A DNA stretch of 39,225 nt from Calditrichota bacterium (GTDB lineage: Bacteria > Calditrichota > Calditrichia > Calditrichales > J004), in NCBI GenBank assembly GCA_024277115.1, contig JAJRVW010000089.1:1-39225 (forward strand). The letters run 5' to 3'. The notes under the pieces are model-generated. The model did no database searches, was not told the origin of the DNA, and saw only the letters and a list, made by a program, of their open reading frames with translations. Both the position numbers and the translations under genes were made by a program. Of the stretch, positions 18,258 to 25,916 are shown in pieces (the stretch's first letter is position 1; the number at the start of each line of letters is the position of its first letter).

Positions 18258-20420
18258 TTATTTTTCAATTTTATAAACAACCTTTTCCCACTGAAAAATA
18301 ATCTGATCGCCTAAAGATAGAATCTTGCCAATTTGTTTATCCCGGCCTAATAATTTCAGATAGTTTTTATCCATAAACTTAATATTTTTAATTTTGGTAG
18401 AAGTCGTGTCAATCCCTTTTTCTACCCAAAACCCATCTTTTAAGCTAAAAGCTTTTCCGGCCATATTTTTATGTGTCAACAACATATCCTCGTCCTGCTC
18501 TGCTTCGGCCATAATCGATTTTCTTGCGCTGCTTGCAATAACTGCCCGTTGCCCGGATGAGGCTGATGCTTCTCCGAATGATCCACTCAAAACATCGTAA
18601 ATACCGGAGTTTATCCCGCGTGAATCCATGGCTTTTTTCCGTGCTTTAATTTGGGCCGATGCACGAGGCGCCAAGACATTGTTTGCTACCGCGTCATTTT
18701 GCTCTTGCACAAGATAAGACGTGTAAGGGGTTATAATCCCAAACTCCTCACCCAGATTTTTTACCGACTGAACCAGTTCTGCATTCTCCCCTTCAAAGCG
18801 GATTTTGTTGAGCAGAAAATTTACTTTGCGGTTGGCCCATAATTTGGCAATAAACTTATTATCATTTTCACGTTTGGCAAAATTGACGCTATAATCAAAC
18901 GAGCGGCGAGAGGCATTCTCTTTTCCGTTCAAAGTTATTTCCGCCTTGCCCGTTTTACTGTAACGCCCGGTTACCATAATGCGCTGCCCTTTAAAAACAT
19001 CCGGTAATTTTTGTGGATAAACATCATAAATTTTAATGCCGTTCACTTTTATTTTTACGTCGGTTAAAAGCGGGCTGGAAATTTTTGTAAACAAGGCCGA
19101 GATAACCGATTCGATATTTTCATTCGGTTGCACATAACTGGCGCTGCCATTGCTTTCTTCGGCCAGTTTGTCCAACAACCAGGTATTCACATCATAACCC
19201 ACACCAAAATTAAACAGACGGATAAAATTGCTGCTTTCATTCTGAATATTCCCGACAATTTCCTTTATATCCAGCACACCTTCGGTTGGCAGTCCATCCG
19301 TCAAAAAAACGATGCTTGTCGGGCGGCCATCTTTTTTCTTTTTGGTGCGCAAAGCCCGCAACAGCGCTGCGTTGATATTCGTGCCGCCGCTGGCATTTAG
19401 GTTATCAATAAAATAGAGGGCATTTTTTTTCTGCTCTTTCCCGGCCTGTTGCAATTTACCCGAAAAGGCATTTACCGAGCTGCTAAAACGGATTATTTCA
19501 AAGCGGTCATCTTTATTTAAAACATTTACACAAAAACGCAGGGCCTCACGCGCCTGTTCAATTTTATCGCCGCCCATACTGCCCGATACATCCACGACAA
19601 AAATAACATCTTTTGGGATAGCCCGTTTGTTTATTGCGCCAAAAGCGGGATTTGCAAAAAACATAAAATAGCCGTCACGATCGGTACGCGGGCGAAATGT
19701 GAGCAACGAACCATTAATTTGTTTTGCAGAAAGCGCGTAAAAAAGGATACAATTACGGCTGCCATCAATATTTGTACCCTTAAAATGTATTTTTATTTTG
19801 CGATTGTTTTCACGGTCAATTTCAATTTTATGGGACGGAGAATAAATATTTGCCAATTCCTGCCCGGCGGAAAGCTCGAGGTTTATCTCATAATTATCGA
19901 TTGCCCCCTGCCCACTTTGACGAATGGGCAACACAAATTTATAATTGCCTGATTCAAAAGGGACAACCTGGCTATAGCTCAGCTCAATTTTACGCGTCTC
20001 ATTAGCTGCAATCGGAAAAATACTAGCCTTAAACAAACCATAATCCACATATTCCAGTAAGGCCGGGTCTTTCATCTTCCGCACGATTTCTTCGTAAATG
20101 GCGCGTGCTTTTTTGCTGTCCAAAATCTGCCCTTTGGTTTTTCGGCCATTTATATACAAATAAAAATCATCCATCTGCGCGATTCCCGGCAGGCTGTAAA
20201 TGTACTCCCCCTCCAATTGCCTGGCCGATTTATTAAAAAAAGATTGCTCCAGCTTTACCTGTGCCACATCCTGGGAAATATTAATATGGGCCACAACTTT
20301 TCTCAGCTCGATTGGGATGGCCGGCATTTTGGGTGGCAAGGGTTCCGGGAAAATAATCCGCCCCTGCGCAAAAAGTAAGCCCGCACTTAGTACTAAAAAT
20401 AAAAAGATTCTCTGTAACAT
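18258..20420 (-). CDS. Secreted VIT-VWA domain protein
   Basis: A 720-residue exported protein with a Sec signal (ending AGLLFAQG), a vault-inter-alpha-trypsin (VIT) domain (from about residue 30 to 160, including LEGEYIYSLP and AIYEEIVRK) and a von Willebrand A domain with an intact MIDAS site: D277 in FVVDVSGSMGG, a threonine in ASGGTN, and an aspartate in VFLTDGLPTEG. The C-terminal part has a beta-rich region and the GEEFGIITPYTSYLV motif usual for this bacterial family. It probably binds protein ligands through a metal ion in the periplasm or at the surface. I chose the ATG at 20420 because GGAGG sits at a proper distance; an ATG 12 bases earlier overlaps that GGAGG. It is divergent from the ECF sigma gene, which may control it. 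Confidence 0.92.
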   Translation of the reverse strand: MLQRIFLFLVLSAGLLFAQGRIIFPEPLPPKMPAIPIELRKVVAHINISQDVAQVKLEQSFFNKSARQLEGEYIYSLPGIAQMDDFYLYINGRKTKGQILDSKKARAIYEEIVRKMKDPALLEYVDYGLFKASIFPIAANETRKIELSYSQVVPFESGNYKFVLPIRQSGQGAIDNYEINLELSAGQELANIYSPSHKIEIDRENNRKIKIHFKGTNIDGSRNCILFYALSAKQINGSLLTFRPRTDRDGYFMFFANPAFGAINKRAIPKDVIFVVDVSGSMGGDKIEQAREALRFCVNVLNKDDRFEIIRFSSSVNAFSGKLQQAGKEQKKNALYFIDNLNASGGTNINAALLRALRTKKKKDGRPTSIVFLTDGLPTEGVLDIKEIVGNIQNESSNFIRLFNFGVGYDVNTWLLDKLAEESNGSASYVQPNENIESVISALFTKISSPLLTDVKIKVNGIKIYDVYPQKLPDVFKGQRIMVTGRYSKTGKAEITLNGKENASRRSFDYSVNFAKRENDNKFIAKLWANRKVNFLLNKIRFEGENAELVQSVKNLGEEFGIITPYTSYLVQEQNDAVANNVLAPRASAQIKARKKAMDSRGINSGIYDVLSGSFGEASASSGQRAVIASSARKSIMAEAEQDEDMLLTHKNMAGKAFSLKDGFWVEKGIDTTSTKIKNIKFMDKNYLKLLGRDKQIGKILSLGDQIIFQWEKVVYKIEK

Positions 20421-20550
20421 AATTTCCTCCATTTTGGATTAATATTTTAAGATTCCGTTGAATGCCCGCCCGTTAATTCTTTAATCTTGATTCTTGGCTG
20501 CCTTTTCATTTACTTCTTAGCTCTTAATGTCATTAATCCACAAAAGGTAA

Positions 20551-21105
20551 ATGCTTAAACGAATTTTTCTTTCGGACAAGGAAATTGTACGGCGTGTAAA
20601 AGCCAACGACCGTTCCATTTTAGGCGAGCTTTATGTTACAAACGAGCGCATGATTGCAGGCTATATAAAAAATCACGGTGGCGGGAAATCCGATATTCAG
20701 GATTTATTACAGGAGGCGATCATCGTTTTGTGGCAAAATATTAATGCCGGCCGCTTCGAGGTAAAATCTAAAATAAGCACCTATCTTTTTGCCATCGCCA
20801 AAAACAAATGGATGGCCGAAATGCGCCGCCGGAAAAAACTGGAGTACGATAGCGCCGAGCTGGAGAACAAAACGGATGGGAACGATTCGTTGGAAAAAAT
20901 CATTGAGGATGAACAGAAGAATAGAATTGCAAATGCCCTGGAAGGTTTAAAACCGCCTTGCAAGGAACTGCTTTTATTATTCTATTTTGAGGAAAGGTCA
21001 ATGGACGACATTGCAAATACATTGAATTTTGCCAACGGCAATGTGGCCAAAGCCAAAAAATATCAATGCAAGAAGGCATTGGAAACATTGATAAAAAAGA
21101 GATAG
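20551..21105 (+). CDS. ECF-type RNA polymerase sigma factor
   Basis: A 184-residue sigma-70 family protein with region 2 at about residues 20-90 (DIQDLLQEAIIVLWQNI, then STYLFAIAKNKWMAEMRRRKK) and region 4 at about 125-180 (LKPPCKELLLLFYFEERSMDDIANTL, an HTH). It lacks regions 1 and 3, as ECF factors do. The start follows AAAGGT at suitable spacing. Downstream, after a RAYT transposase gene, lies a gene for a single-TM protein with the look of an anti-sigma factor, so the pair was probably once adjacent. The divergent VIT-VWA gene shares the 130-base spacer and is a plausible target. The signal is unknown. Confidence 0.93.
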   Translation: MLKRIFLSDKEIVRRVKANDRSILGELYVTNERMIAGYIKNHGGGKSDIQDLLQEAIIVLWQNINAGRFEVKSKISTYLFAIAKNKWMAEMRRRKKLEYDSAELENKTDGNDSLEKIIEDEQKNRIANALEGLKPPCKELLLLFYFEERSMDDIANTLNFANGNVAKAKKYQCKKALETLIKKR

Positions 21106-21126
21106 AACATGGCTATGGTTCGGTCG

Positions 21127-21190
21127 CGGGTGGTAGAGACGCAGTTGGTGGTAGAGACGCGATTAATCGCGTCTCTACAGAACAAGGTGG
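21127..21190. repeat. REP-like palindromic unit, copy A (upstream of RAYT)
   Basis: A half site GTAGAGACGC (from 21133) is followed 18 bases later by a perfect 28-base palindrome, GTAGAGACGCGATTAATC-based, at 21151-21178, then GAACAAGGTGG. The arrangement of half site, full palindrome and trailing GGTGG is repeated at 21516-21579. Palindromes of this type are typical targets or partners of RAYT (Y1) transposases, whose gene begins just after. Confidence 0.85.
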
Positions 21191-21199
21191 AACACATAT

Positions 21200-21814
21200 A
21201 TGGGTTTATTTAAAAATACATACAGGGTTGAAACAACACGGTTAAAATATTGGGATTATTCCAATCCGGGCCTTTATTTTATTACAATTTGCACCAATCT
21301 CCATTCTTGTGATTTTGGTGAAATTAGAAATGCCCAGATGGTTTTAAATGAACATGGTAAAACTGTCGGTGAAATTTGGAAATTAATCCCAACTAAGTTT
21401 GAGAATGTAGTTTTAGATGAATTTATCGTTATGCCAAATCATGTTCATGGGATTATAATTATCACCCAAATGGATTCGGTTGGGGATAAAAATACAATTG
21501 GTGATGCAGACACGTGCGGTGGTAGAGACGCGGGTGGTGGTAGAGACGCGATTAATCGCGTCTCTACGGAACGGGGTGGCATAACCGGCGAAAAAAATCC
21601 AATGCTCTCAAACCATTCTATAGGTAAAATTATACGCTGGTACAAAGGACGTTCTACCTTTGAAATTCACAAAAACATAAATCCAGATTTTAAATGGCAA
21701 TCACGTTTCTACGACCATATTATCCGGAATGAAAAATCATATTTAAAAATAAAAGAATATATTCGCTACAACCCCAACAAATGGGAAGATGACAGATATT
21801 ATGAACATCAATAA
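21200..21814 (+). CDS. REP-associated tyrosine transposase (RAYT, Y1_Tnp family)
   Basis: A 204-residue single-strand DNA transposase of the Y1 HUH class. The divalent-metal HUH motif is MPNHVHGIIII at about residues 78-88, and the catalytic tyrosine is expected in YLKIKEYIRYNP near the C-terminus. The conserved start (RLKYWDYSNPGLYFITICT) and WQSRFYDHIIRNEKSY are intact, so the protein looks functional. Between HUH and tyrosine parts there is a low-complexity loop, CGGRDAGGGRDAINRVS, which is the translation of a REP-like palindrome. It lies between the sigma gene and the putative anti-sigma gene, and its end overlaps the latter's start. This placement suggests an insertion into a sigma/anti-sigma operon. 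Confidence 0.92.
   Translation: MGLFKNTYRVETTRLKYWDYSNPGLYFITICTNLHSCDFGEIRNAQMVLNEHGKTVGEIWKLIPTKFENVVLDEFIVMPNHVHGIIIITQMDSVGDKNTIGDADTCGGRDAGGGRDAINRVSTERGGITGEKNPMLSNHSIGKIIRWYKGRSTFEIHKNINPDFKWQSRFYDHIIRNEKSYLKIKEYIRYNPNKWEDDRYYEHQ
21516..21579. repeat. REP-like palindromic unit, copy B (inside the RAYT gene)
   Basis: A half site GTAGAGACGCG at 21522 and a perfect 28-base palindrome at 21540-21567 repeat copy A with the same 18-base offset and the same trailing GGTGG. It lies within the transposase coding sequence in frame, adding about 20 residues to a loop without disrupting the domain. Confidence 0.88.
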
Positions 21815-22814
21815 AAATAACAGCAATGAATTTGCTGAAAAATATATTTTGAACCAGCTTAATGCAGATGAAAAAACCGCCTACGAATCTTTTCTGGAAG
21901 AAAACGAACAGGCGCGAAAAGAATTAGAAGAAACCCGTGCCCTAATTAATGGCCTGCGTACAGTTGGCGCCGATGCCATGCGCCGAGAAATTGAACAACA
22001 GGTAGAGGAAATAAAATCCCCAAAAACAGATTGGTTTTTATTATATAAGGCCGCGGCTATTTTATTTATTTTTGTACTTGTGCCAGCTATACTCTACTTC
22101 CAGCTTTATGAAATAAAAGATGACATTGCCTCTATAGAACAATTTGTACCGCAGGAATTCAATGAAATTAAAGAAACCGAAAACGAGAAAGAACAACCCG
22201 CCAAAGCACCTGAGGCAATTTTTAACGAGAAACTTGCTCTGACTGTACAAAAAAATCAAACAAAAAAAGCACGCAGTAAATCACCAAAAATTGAAATAAG
22301 TACGCCAGCTGCAAATCAACAAAGAAAAAAAAGGACCATGGGTGATAATATTGCAAGGAAAAAAGACCAAGATTTATTAGAAGATGATTTGGAAAATTTG
22401 GACTATATGTCGGACATAACTTTAAGTGCATCATCGGGACCGGCGCTAAGACTCAGTAAGTCGTCCGGCACAGAAGAAAGTAGCATAACAAATTATATGA
22501 TTGAATCACCACCGACTGTTAGCCATATTTTTAAGCACGATAATCAAAGTGTTCAATTTCAGTTTCATAAAAACAGTGAGACAAATATTTTTCCCGACTC
22601 TTTTGCCGTAAAAATATACACACATTCAAAAAACACCCTTTTATTGACATGCGATGTTCCCAAGGCAATTTTTATTCTGGATAGAAAAGATATTTCACTC
22701 AAATGGCATAAAGAAAAAACAATCCAACTTGTTTTAGCGGATAGTAATTTTTATGAAATAACATTGGGTGGTAAAAAAACACAGGCCAGTAAAATCACTT
22801 CCTTGTCTAAGTAA
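21789..22814 (+). CDS. Putative membrane anti-sigma factor
   Basis: A 341-residue protein with an N-terminal cytoplasmic helical region (FAEKYILNQLNADEKTAYES, then EENEQARKELEETRAL) resembling the sigma-binding part of anti-sigma factors. One TM helix follows at about residues 84-104 (AAAILFIFVLVPAILYF), then a long charged linker and a beta-rich C-terminal domain outside the membrane. There is no zinc-binding HXXXCXXC motif. The function is inferred mainly from this layout and from the ECF sigma gene upstream. The gene overlaps the end of the RAYT gene. ATG at 21801 is an alternative start and may be the original one; neither has a strong ribosome-binding site. It could equally be a membrane protein unrelated to the sigma factor. 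Confidence 0.7.
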   Translation: MTDIMNINKNNSNEFAEKYILNQLNADEKTAYESFLEENEQARKELEETRALINGLRTVGADAMRREIEQQVEEIKSPKTDWFLLYKAAAILFIFVLVPAILYFQLYEIKDDIASIEQFVPQEFNEIKETENEKEQPAKAPEAIFNEKLALTVQKNQTKKARSKSPKIEISTPAANQQRKKRTMGDNIARKKDQDLLEDDLENLDYMSDITLSASSGPALRLSKSSGTEESSITNYMIESPPTVSHIFKHDNQSVQFQFHKNSETNIFPDSFAVKIYTHSKNTLLLTCDVPKAIFILDRKDISLKWHKEKTIQLVLADSNFYEITLGGKKTQASKITSLSK

Positions 22815-22920
22815 AACCACATTCCTGATCAACTTTGTGTTGATTAAACACTTATAAACTCTTTCAGTATGCCAAGCAAGAATCGGGTGGCTTTTGTGTA
22901 AAAAGTTTCAGATTTTTAAA

Positions 22921-23146
22921 TAACGTGAGTTCGATATAAAACTTTTGCATTGAGAAAACTATTTTAACTCTAAGATAGGTATATAAAACAACTCACCCCT
23001 AAGCAGTTTCTGCTGATTTTTAAGTTTTTCAAGTCCCCTCTCTTATTGAAAATCCCGAGTATCGGGGCAAGAGAGGGGATTTAGGGGTGAGTTCCAAAAA
23101 AAAATATACTGAAAATAAATTTTTTCTTTAGATCGAACTCACGTTA
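22921..23146. mobile_element. MITE-like element with nested hairpins
   Basis: The ends are 15-base perfect terminal inverted repeats, TAACGTGAGTTCGAT (22921-22935) and its complement (23132-23146), extended by TAAA after one mismatch. Inside are a perfect 13-base pair (AACTCACCCCTAA, 22990-23002, with 23081-23093), an 11-base pair (TCCCCTCTCTT, 23034-23044, with 23069-23079) and an innermost CCCGA-GTA-TCGGG. There is no ORF. No clear target-site duplication is visible. It fills most of the 356-base gap between the anti-sigma and methyltransferase genes and ends 24 bases before the latter's start. Confidence 0.75.
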
Positions 23147-23170
23147 AATACAAAAAAAAACAAAGGCATT

Positions 23171-23992
23171 ATGAACGCAGAATATCCCATCATCGAACAA
23201 GCGTTAATCTACATAGAAAAGAATTTTAAAAACCAACCGGAATTGGATGAAATTGCCAGCCATCTCAATATCAGCCCCTCTCATCTGCAACGTACTTTTA
23301 AAGATTGGGTCGGCATTAGCCCAAAGCGTTTTTTACAGTTTTTAACAATCGATCATGCCCGTAAACTCCTCCAGGAATCACGATCGGTTTTAGAGGCCAC
23401 CTTCGAAAGCGGGCTTTCCAGTCCGGGCAGGATACACGACCTTTTTGTAAATATTGATGCTGTAACGCCAGGCGAATTTAAAGAAATGGGCAAAGGATTA
23501 AAAATTGAATACGGTCAGCACCAATCACCATTTGGTATATGCACGCTGGCAACAACCCAGCGCGGTTTGTGTTTTATGGGATTTCATGGCAAGGCATTTG
23601 GCCAGAGTTTTATGGACGATATGACCAGCCGTTTTCCGGAAGCCATTTTTAAAGAAAACAAATCAGCCACGCAGGTTTATTTTGATGCAATCTTTAATCC
23701 AAACCAACCAAAAAAGAAACTGACGCTTTTCTTAAAGGGAACCAATTTTCAGATAAAAGTGTGGGAAGCACTCTTAAAAATACCAAGCGGCAATGTGTGC
23801 TCTTATGGGGATATTTCAAAAATAATCGGCAAACCAAAAGCAAACCAGGCTGTCGGCAGCGCTGTTGGTGCTAACCCGATCAGTTACTTAATTCCTTGTC
23901 ACCGAGTTATACAAAATATGGGAATATTTGGCGATTATCATTGGGGCAGCGCGCGCAAAAAAGCAATGCTAATTTGGGAATCACAGAAATAA
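23171..23992 (+). CDS. AraC-type regulator fused to O6-alkylguanine-DNA methyltransferase (Ada-like, without the N-terminal zinc domain)
   Basis: A 273-residue protein with an AraC HTH pair at residues 1-100 (LDEIASHLNISPSHLQRTFK, then ISPKRFLQFLTIDHARKLL) followed by an alkyltransferase domain. The active-site motif IPCHRVIQ has the acceptor cysteine C243. The DNA-recognition helix is in VCSYGDISKIIGKPKANQAVGSAVGANP. It transfers methyl groups from O6-methylguanine to itself. The phosphotriester-accepting Ada domain with its zinc cysteines is absent, so the usual methylation switch for transcription is missing; this shorter architecture is common outside enterobacteria. AAAGG lies upstream of the ATG. 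A MITE-like element occupies the promoter region. A hairpin follows the stop codon. Confidence 0.93.
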   Translation: MNAEYPIIEQALIYIEKNFKNQPELDEIASHLNISPSHLQRTFKDWVGISPKRFLQFLTIDHARKLLQESRSVLEATFESGLSSPGRIHDLFVNIDAVTPGEFKEMGKGLKIEYGQHQSPFGICTLATTQRGLCFMGFHGKAFGQSFMDDMTSRFPEAIFKENKSATQVYFDAIFNPNQPKKKLTLFLKGTNFQIKVWEALLKIPSGNVCSYGDISKIIGKPKANQAVGSAVGANPISYLIPCHRVIQNMGIFGDYHWGSARKKAMLIWESQK

Positions 23993-23995
23993 AAA

Positions 23996-24024
23996 AGGCC
24001 TTGTAGAAATTATCTGCAAGGCCT
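23996..24024 (+). terminator. Hairpin after the methyltransferase gene
   Basis: AGGCCTTGTAGA and TCTGCAAGGCCT form a 12-base stem with one mismatch and a five-base loop, starting four bases after the stop codon. The following U-tract is poor, so termination may be weak. Confidence 0.6.
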
Positions 24025-24071
24025 ATTAAGTTCAGTTATTAATTACTGTCCACATTTATTTCAAAAAAAGC

Positions 24072-24215
24072 TGTCATTCTAAGCTGTTTTATAGCGAAGA
24101 ATTCTTTGTTAATATTGTCAACTCTTCTATTTGCACAGCTTGAGATGCTTCTCCCGCCTAAACTACGGGCGCTCAGCATGGTACACTAAAGTTTCCATAC
24201 TAGGGACAGACATCA
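24072..24215. repeat. Intergenic repeat element, copy 2
   Basis: The segment begins TGTCATTCTAAGCTG, contains GCGAAGAATTC and GAGATGCTTCTCCC, and ends with CTCAGCATGG and GGGACAGACAT. These pieces occur in the same order in the element near 27541-27719 and in part at 24-85. It has no coding potential and lies between the convergent methyltransferase and lipoprotein genes. Confidence 0.5.
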
Positions 24216-24230
24216 ATCATCTTACAATAT

Positions 24231-25682
24231 TTATTTCCTAAACAGGTTAAAGGTTTTAACCTCACCATTTTGCCGTAATTTGCCAAAACCGTTTTCATTA
24301 AAACTAACTTCAATTGTAGATTGATCTGCAAGGGTAATTATACCCGTTCCATCACCAACCGGAGAGAAGTTATATTTTGCAGTTGCAATTGCCGCATCAC
24401 CATTATCATACGATGCTTTATTAGTATATACGGCATAACTGAATACGCCACTTCCTTCGCCATAATATTCTGCGCTGACCGTTACATAAAGGCTGTCTCG
24501 GGTAATCCACCAACCTGTCAACAGAGTTACATCATCCAGTTCCTGCACATTAAACTTGCCATTGGCACCATTATGACGGGAAATCTCAATGGTGCTGATT
24601 CCGGTATTGCCATCACTGGCAATTAGTATCGATGCATAGCTGCTATCTCCAGTTAGAAAACGTACACTTCGGAAAAAGCTTGCATCAAAAGTTTCGGCAA
24701 GCGAATCCCAATTTACCGTAGCTGATTTATAAATTGTATCGAGGTATTTGTGGCTCTTAAAATCTGTCAGGCTTCTGTAGTATCCATTACCATCGTCCGC
24801 CACATCATTAAACTCACCGGTAACCGTTGTTCCATCCCGGAACTCCCTGCTAAAAGAGCCGGTATTATCACCATTAAAAGTATAAGTGGTCGTGGAGATA
24901 GAGCCATCTTTAAAATGTAACGTACGGGTGATCGTCCCAGTGCCATCTACGTTATAGTTAAGTTTATTAACAATTTTAACTATTTCTAAATCCGAACTGA
25001 ATGTTGAAACTGAGGTAGCAATAAATGAAGTGGGTTCGCCATTTAGCCATCCGCCAAGTTCAATAAATACCTCAACTGTCCTTAAAGGAAAACCCTCTTT
25101 ATATTTTTTTAGATTATATACACGGGCATCCGAGAAATCTATAGAATCACTTTCAGATAGATATCCCTTAAAAGCTGTCGAGTCATAAGTCACCTTTGGG
25201 TCAAAAGTTTGGCCGTTTACATTAACTTCGGCAAACTCATAAATCACATCATAGTAAACAATCAGATTACTATCTGTATCAAAATAACCGCCCTGACGAT
25301 GTCTGTTGCCATCTTCGTATGTTGTATCAACAACAGGGAATGGGATTATTAGGGTTGTTTTATTTAACTGTTTTGACCGGATCATGGCCACATCAATATT
25401 TCTGGAACTTTTAAAAACCTGTTTGGCAATCCCTGAAATAGTCGAAAAAGAGCCCTGGCCATCAAAACTAAGATCTTCTACATCTGCCCCTGGGTTTGTA
25501 ATGGCTTCTATCTCACTACTGGACTGAAAATACTCATTGAGTTCAAAACCAACAGCGGCCTGATCTTCAACCGATTCCGAGACTTCCAGCTCAGCTTCTT
25601 TATTGCTTGTTGTGCTATTATCGCATGAGTATAAACCCATCCCGATGATAAGCATTAAAAATGATAAAATATAACGTTGCAT
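24231..25682 (-). CDS. Lipoprotein of unknown function
   Basis: A 483-residue exported lipoprotein: signal peptide with lipobox MGLYSC, C20 as the predicted lipid-anchored residue. The mature part is beta-rich with repeated T/G/F/D patterns, such as DGTGTITRTLHFKDGS, NGDNTGSFSREFRDG and DGTTVTGEFND, faintly like MORN-type repeats, and the same pattern returns near the C-terminus (VGDGTGIITLADQS). I recognise no enzyme motif. AGGAGG at four bases from the ATG fixes the start. It is a single gene upstream of which lies a terminator for the next minus-strand gene, so it is transcribed alone. Likely an envelope or surface protein; the function is open. Confidence 0.88.
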   Translation of the reverse strand: MQRYILSFLMLIIGMGLYSCDNSTTSNKEAELEVSESVEDQAAVGFELNEYFQSSSEIEAITNPGADVEDLSFDGQGSFSTISGIAKQVFKSSRNIDVAMIRSKQLNKTTLIIPFPVVDTTYEDGNRHRQGGYFDTDSNLIVYYDVIYEFAEVNVNGQTFDPKVTYDSTAFKGYLSESDSIDFSDARVYNLKKYKEGFPLRTVEVFIELGGWLNGEPTSFIATSVSTFSSDLEIVKIVNKLNYNVDGTGTITRTLHFKDGSISTTTYTFNGDNTGSFSREFRDGTTVTGEFNDVADDGNGYYRSLTDFKSHKYLDTIYKSATVNWDSLAETFDASFFRSVRFLTGDSSYASILIASDGNTGISTIEISRHNGANGKFNVQELDDVTLLTGWWITRDSLYVTVSAEYYGEGSGVFSYAVYTNKASYDNGDAAIATAKYNFSPVGDGTGIITLADQSTIEVSFNENGFGKLRQNGEVKTFNLFRK

Positions 25683-25864
25683 GTTTCCTCCTGATTCATG
25701 TTAAAAAAAATAATTTAGTTCAAAATTTATGCCAATGGCGATCAATTTAGTTTATGCCTGCTGCCTTAGGCTTTGTCGACGGTCAATTTTTGAAAATTAA
25801 TATTTTATGTGCAAAAAGGTTACTTTTTAAGCAATGTATTTTCGGATAAGCAGAAAGAAGAAAA

Positions 25865-25898
25865 AAATGCCCGTAAAAACCTGGGTTCTCACGGGCAT
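25865..25898 (-). terminator. Rho-independent terminator of the barrel protein gene
   Basis: On the minus strand AATGCCCGT and ACGGGCATT form a nine-base stem, followed by TTTTTTC, 19 bases after the stop of the 25917-27428 gene. Strong stem plus U-tract. Confidence 0.88.
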
Positions 25899-25916
25899 TA
25901 GAGAGTGAAGGAAAAA

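Noticed and set aside
21133-21567. Possible CRISPR array from repeated GTAGAGACGC units
   Set aside because: Only two unit pairs, separated by most of a transposase gene, with no regular spacers; they are REP-like palindromes instead.
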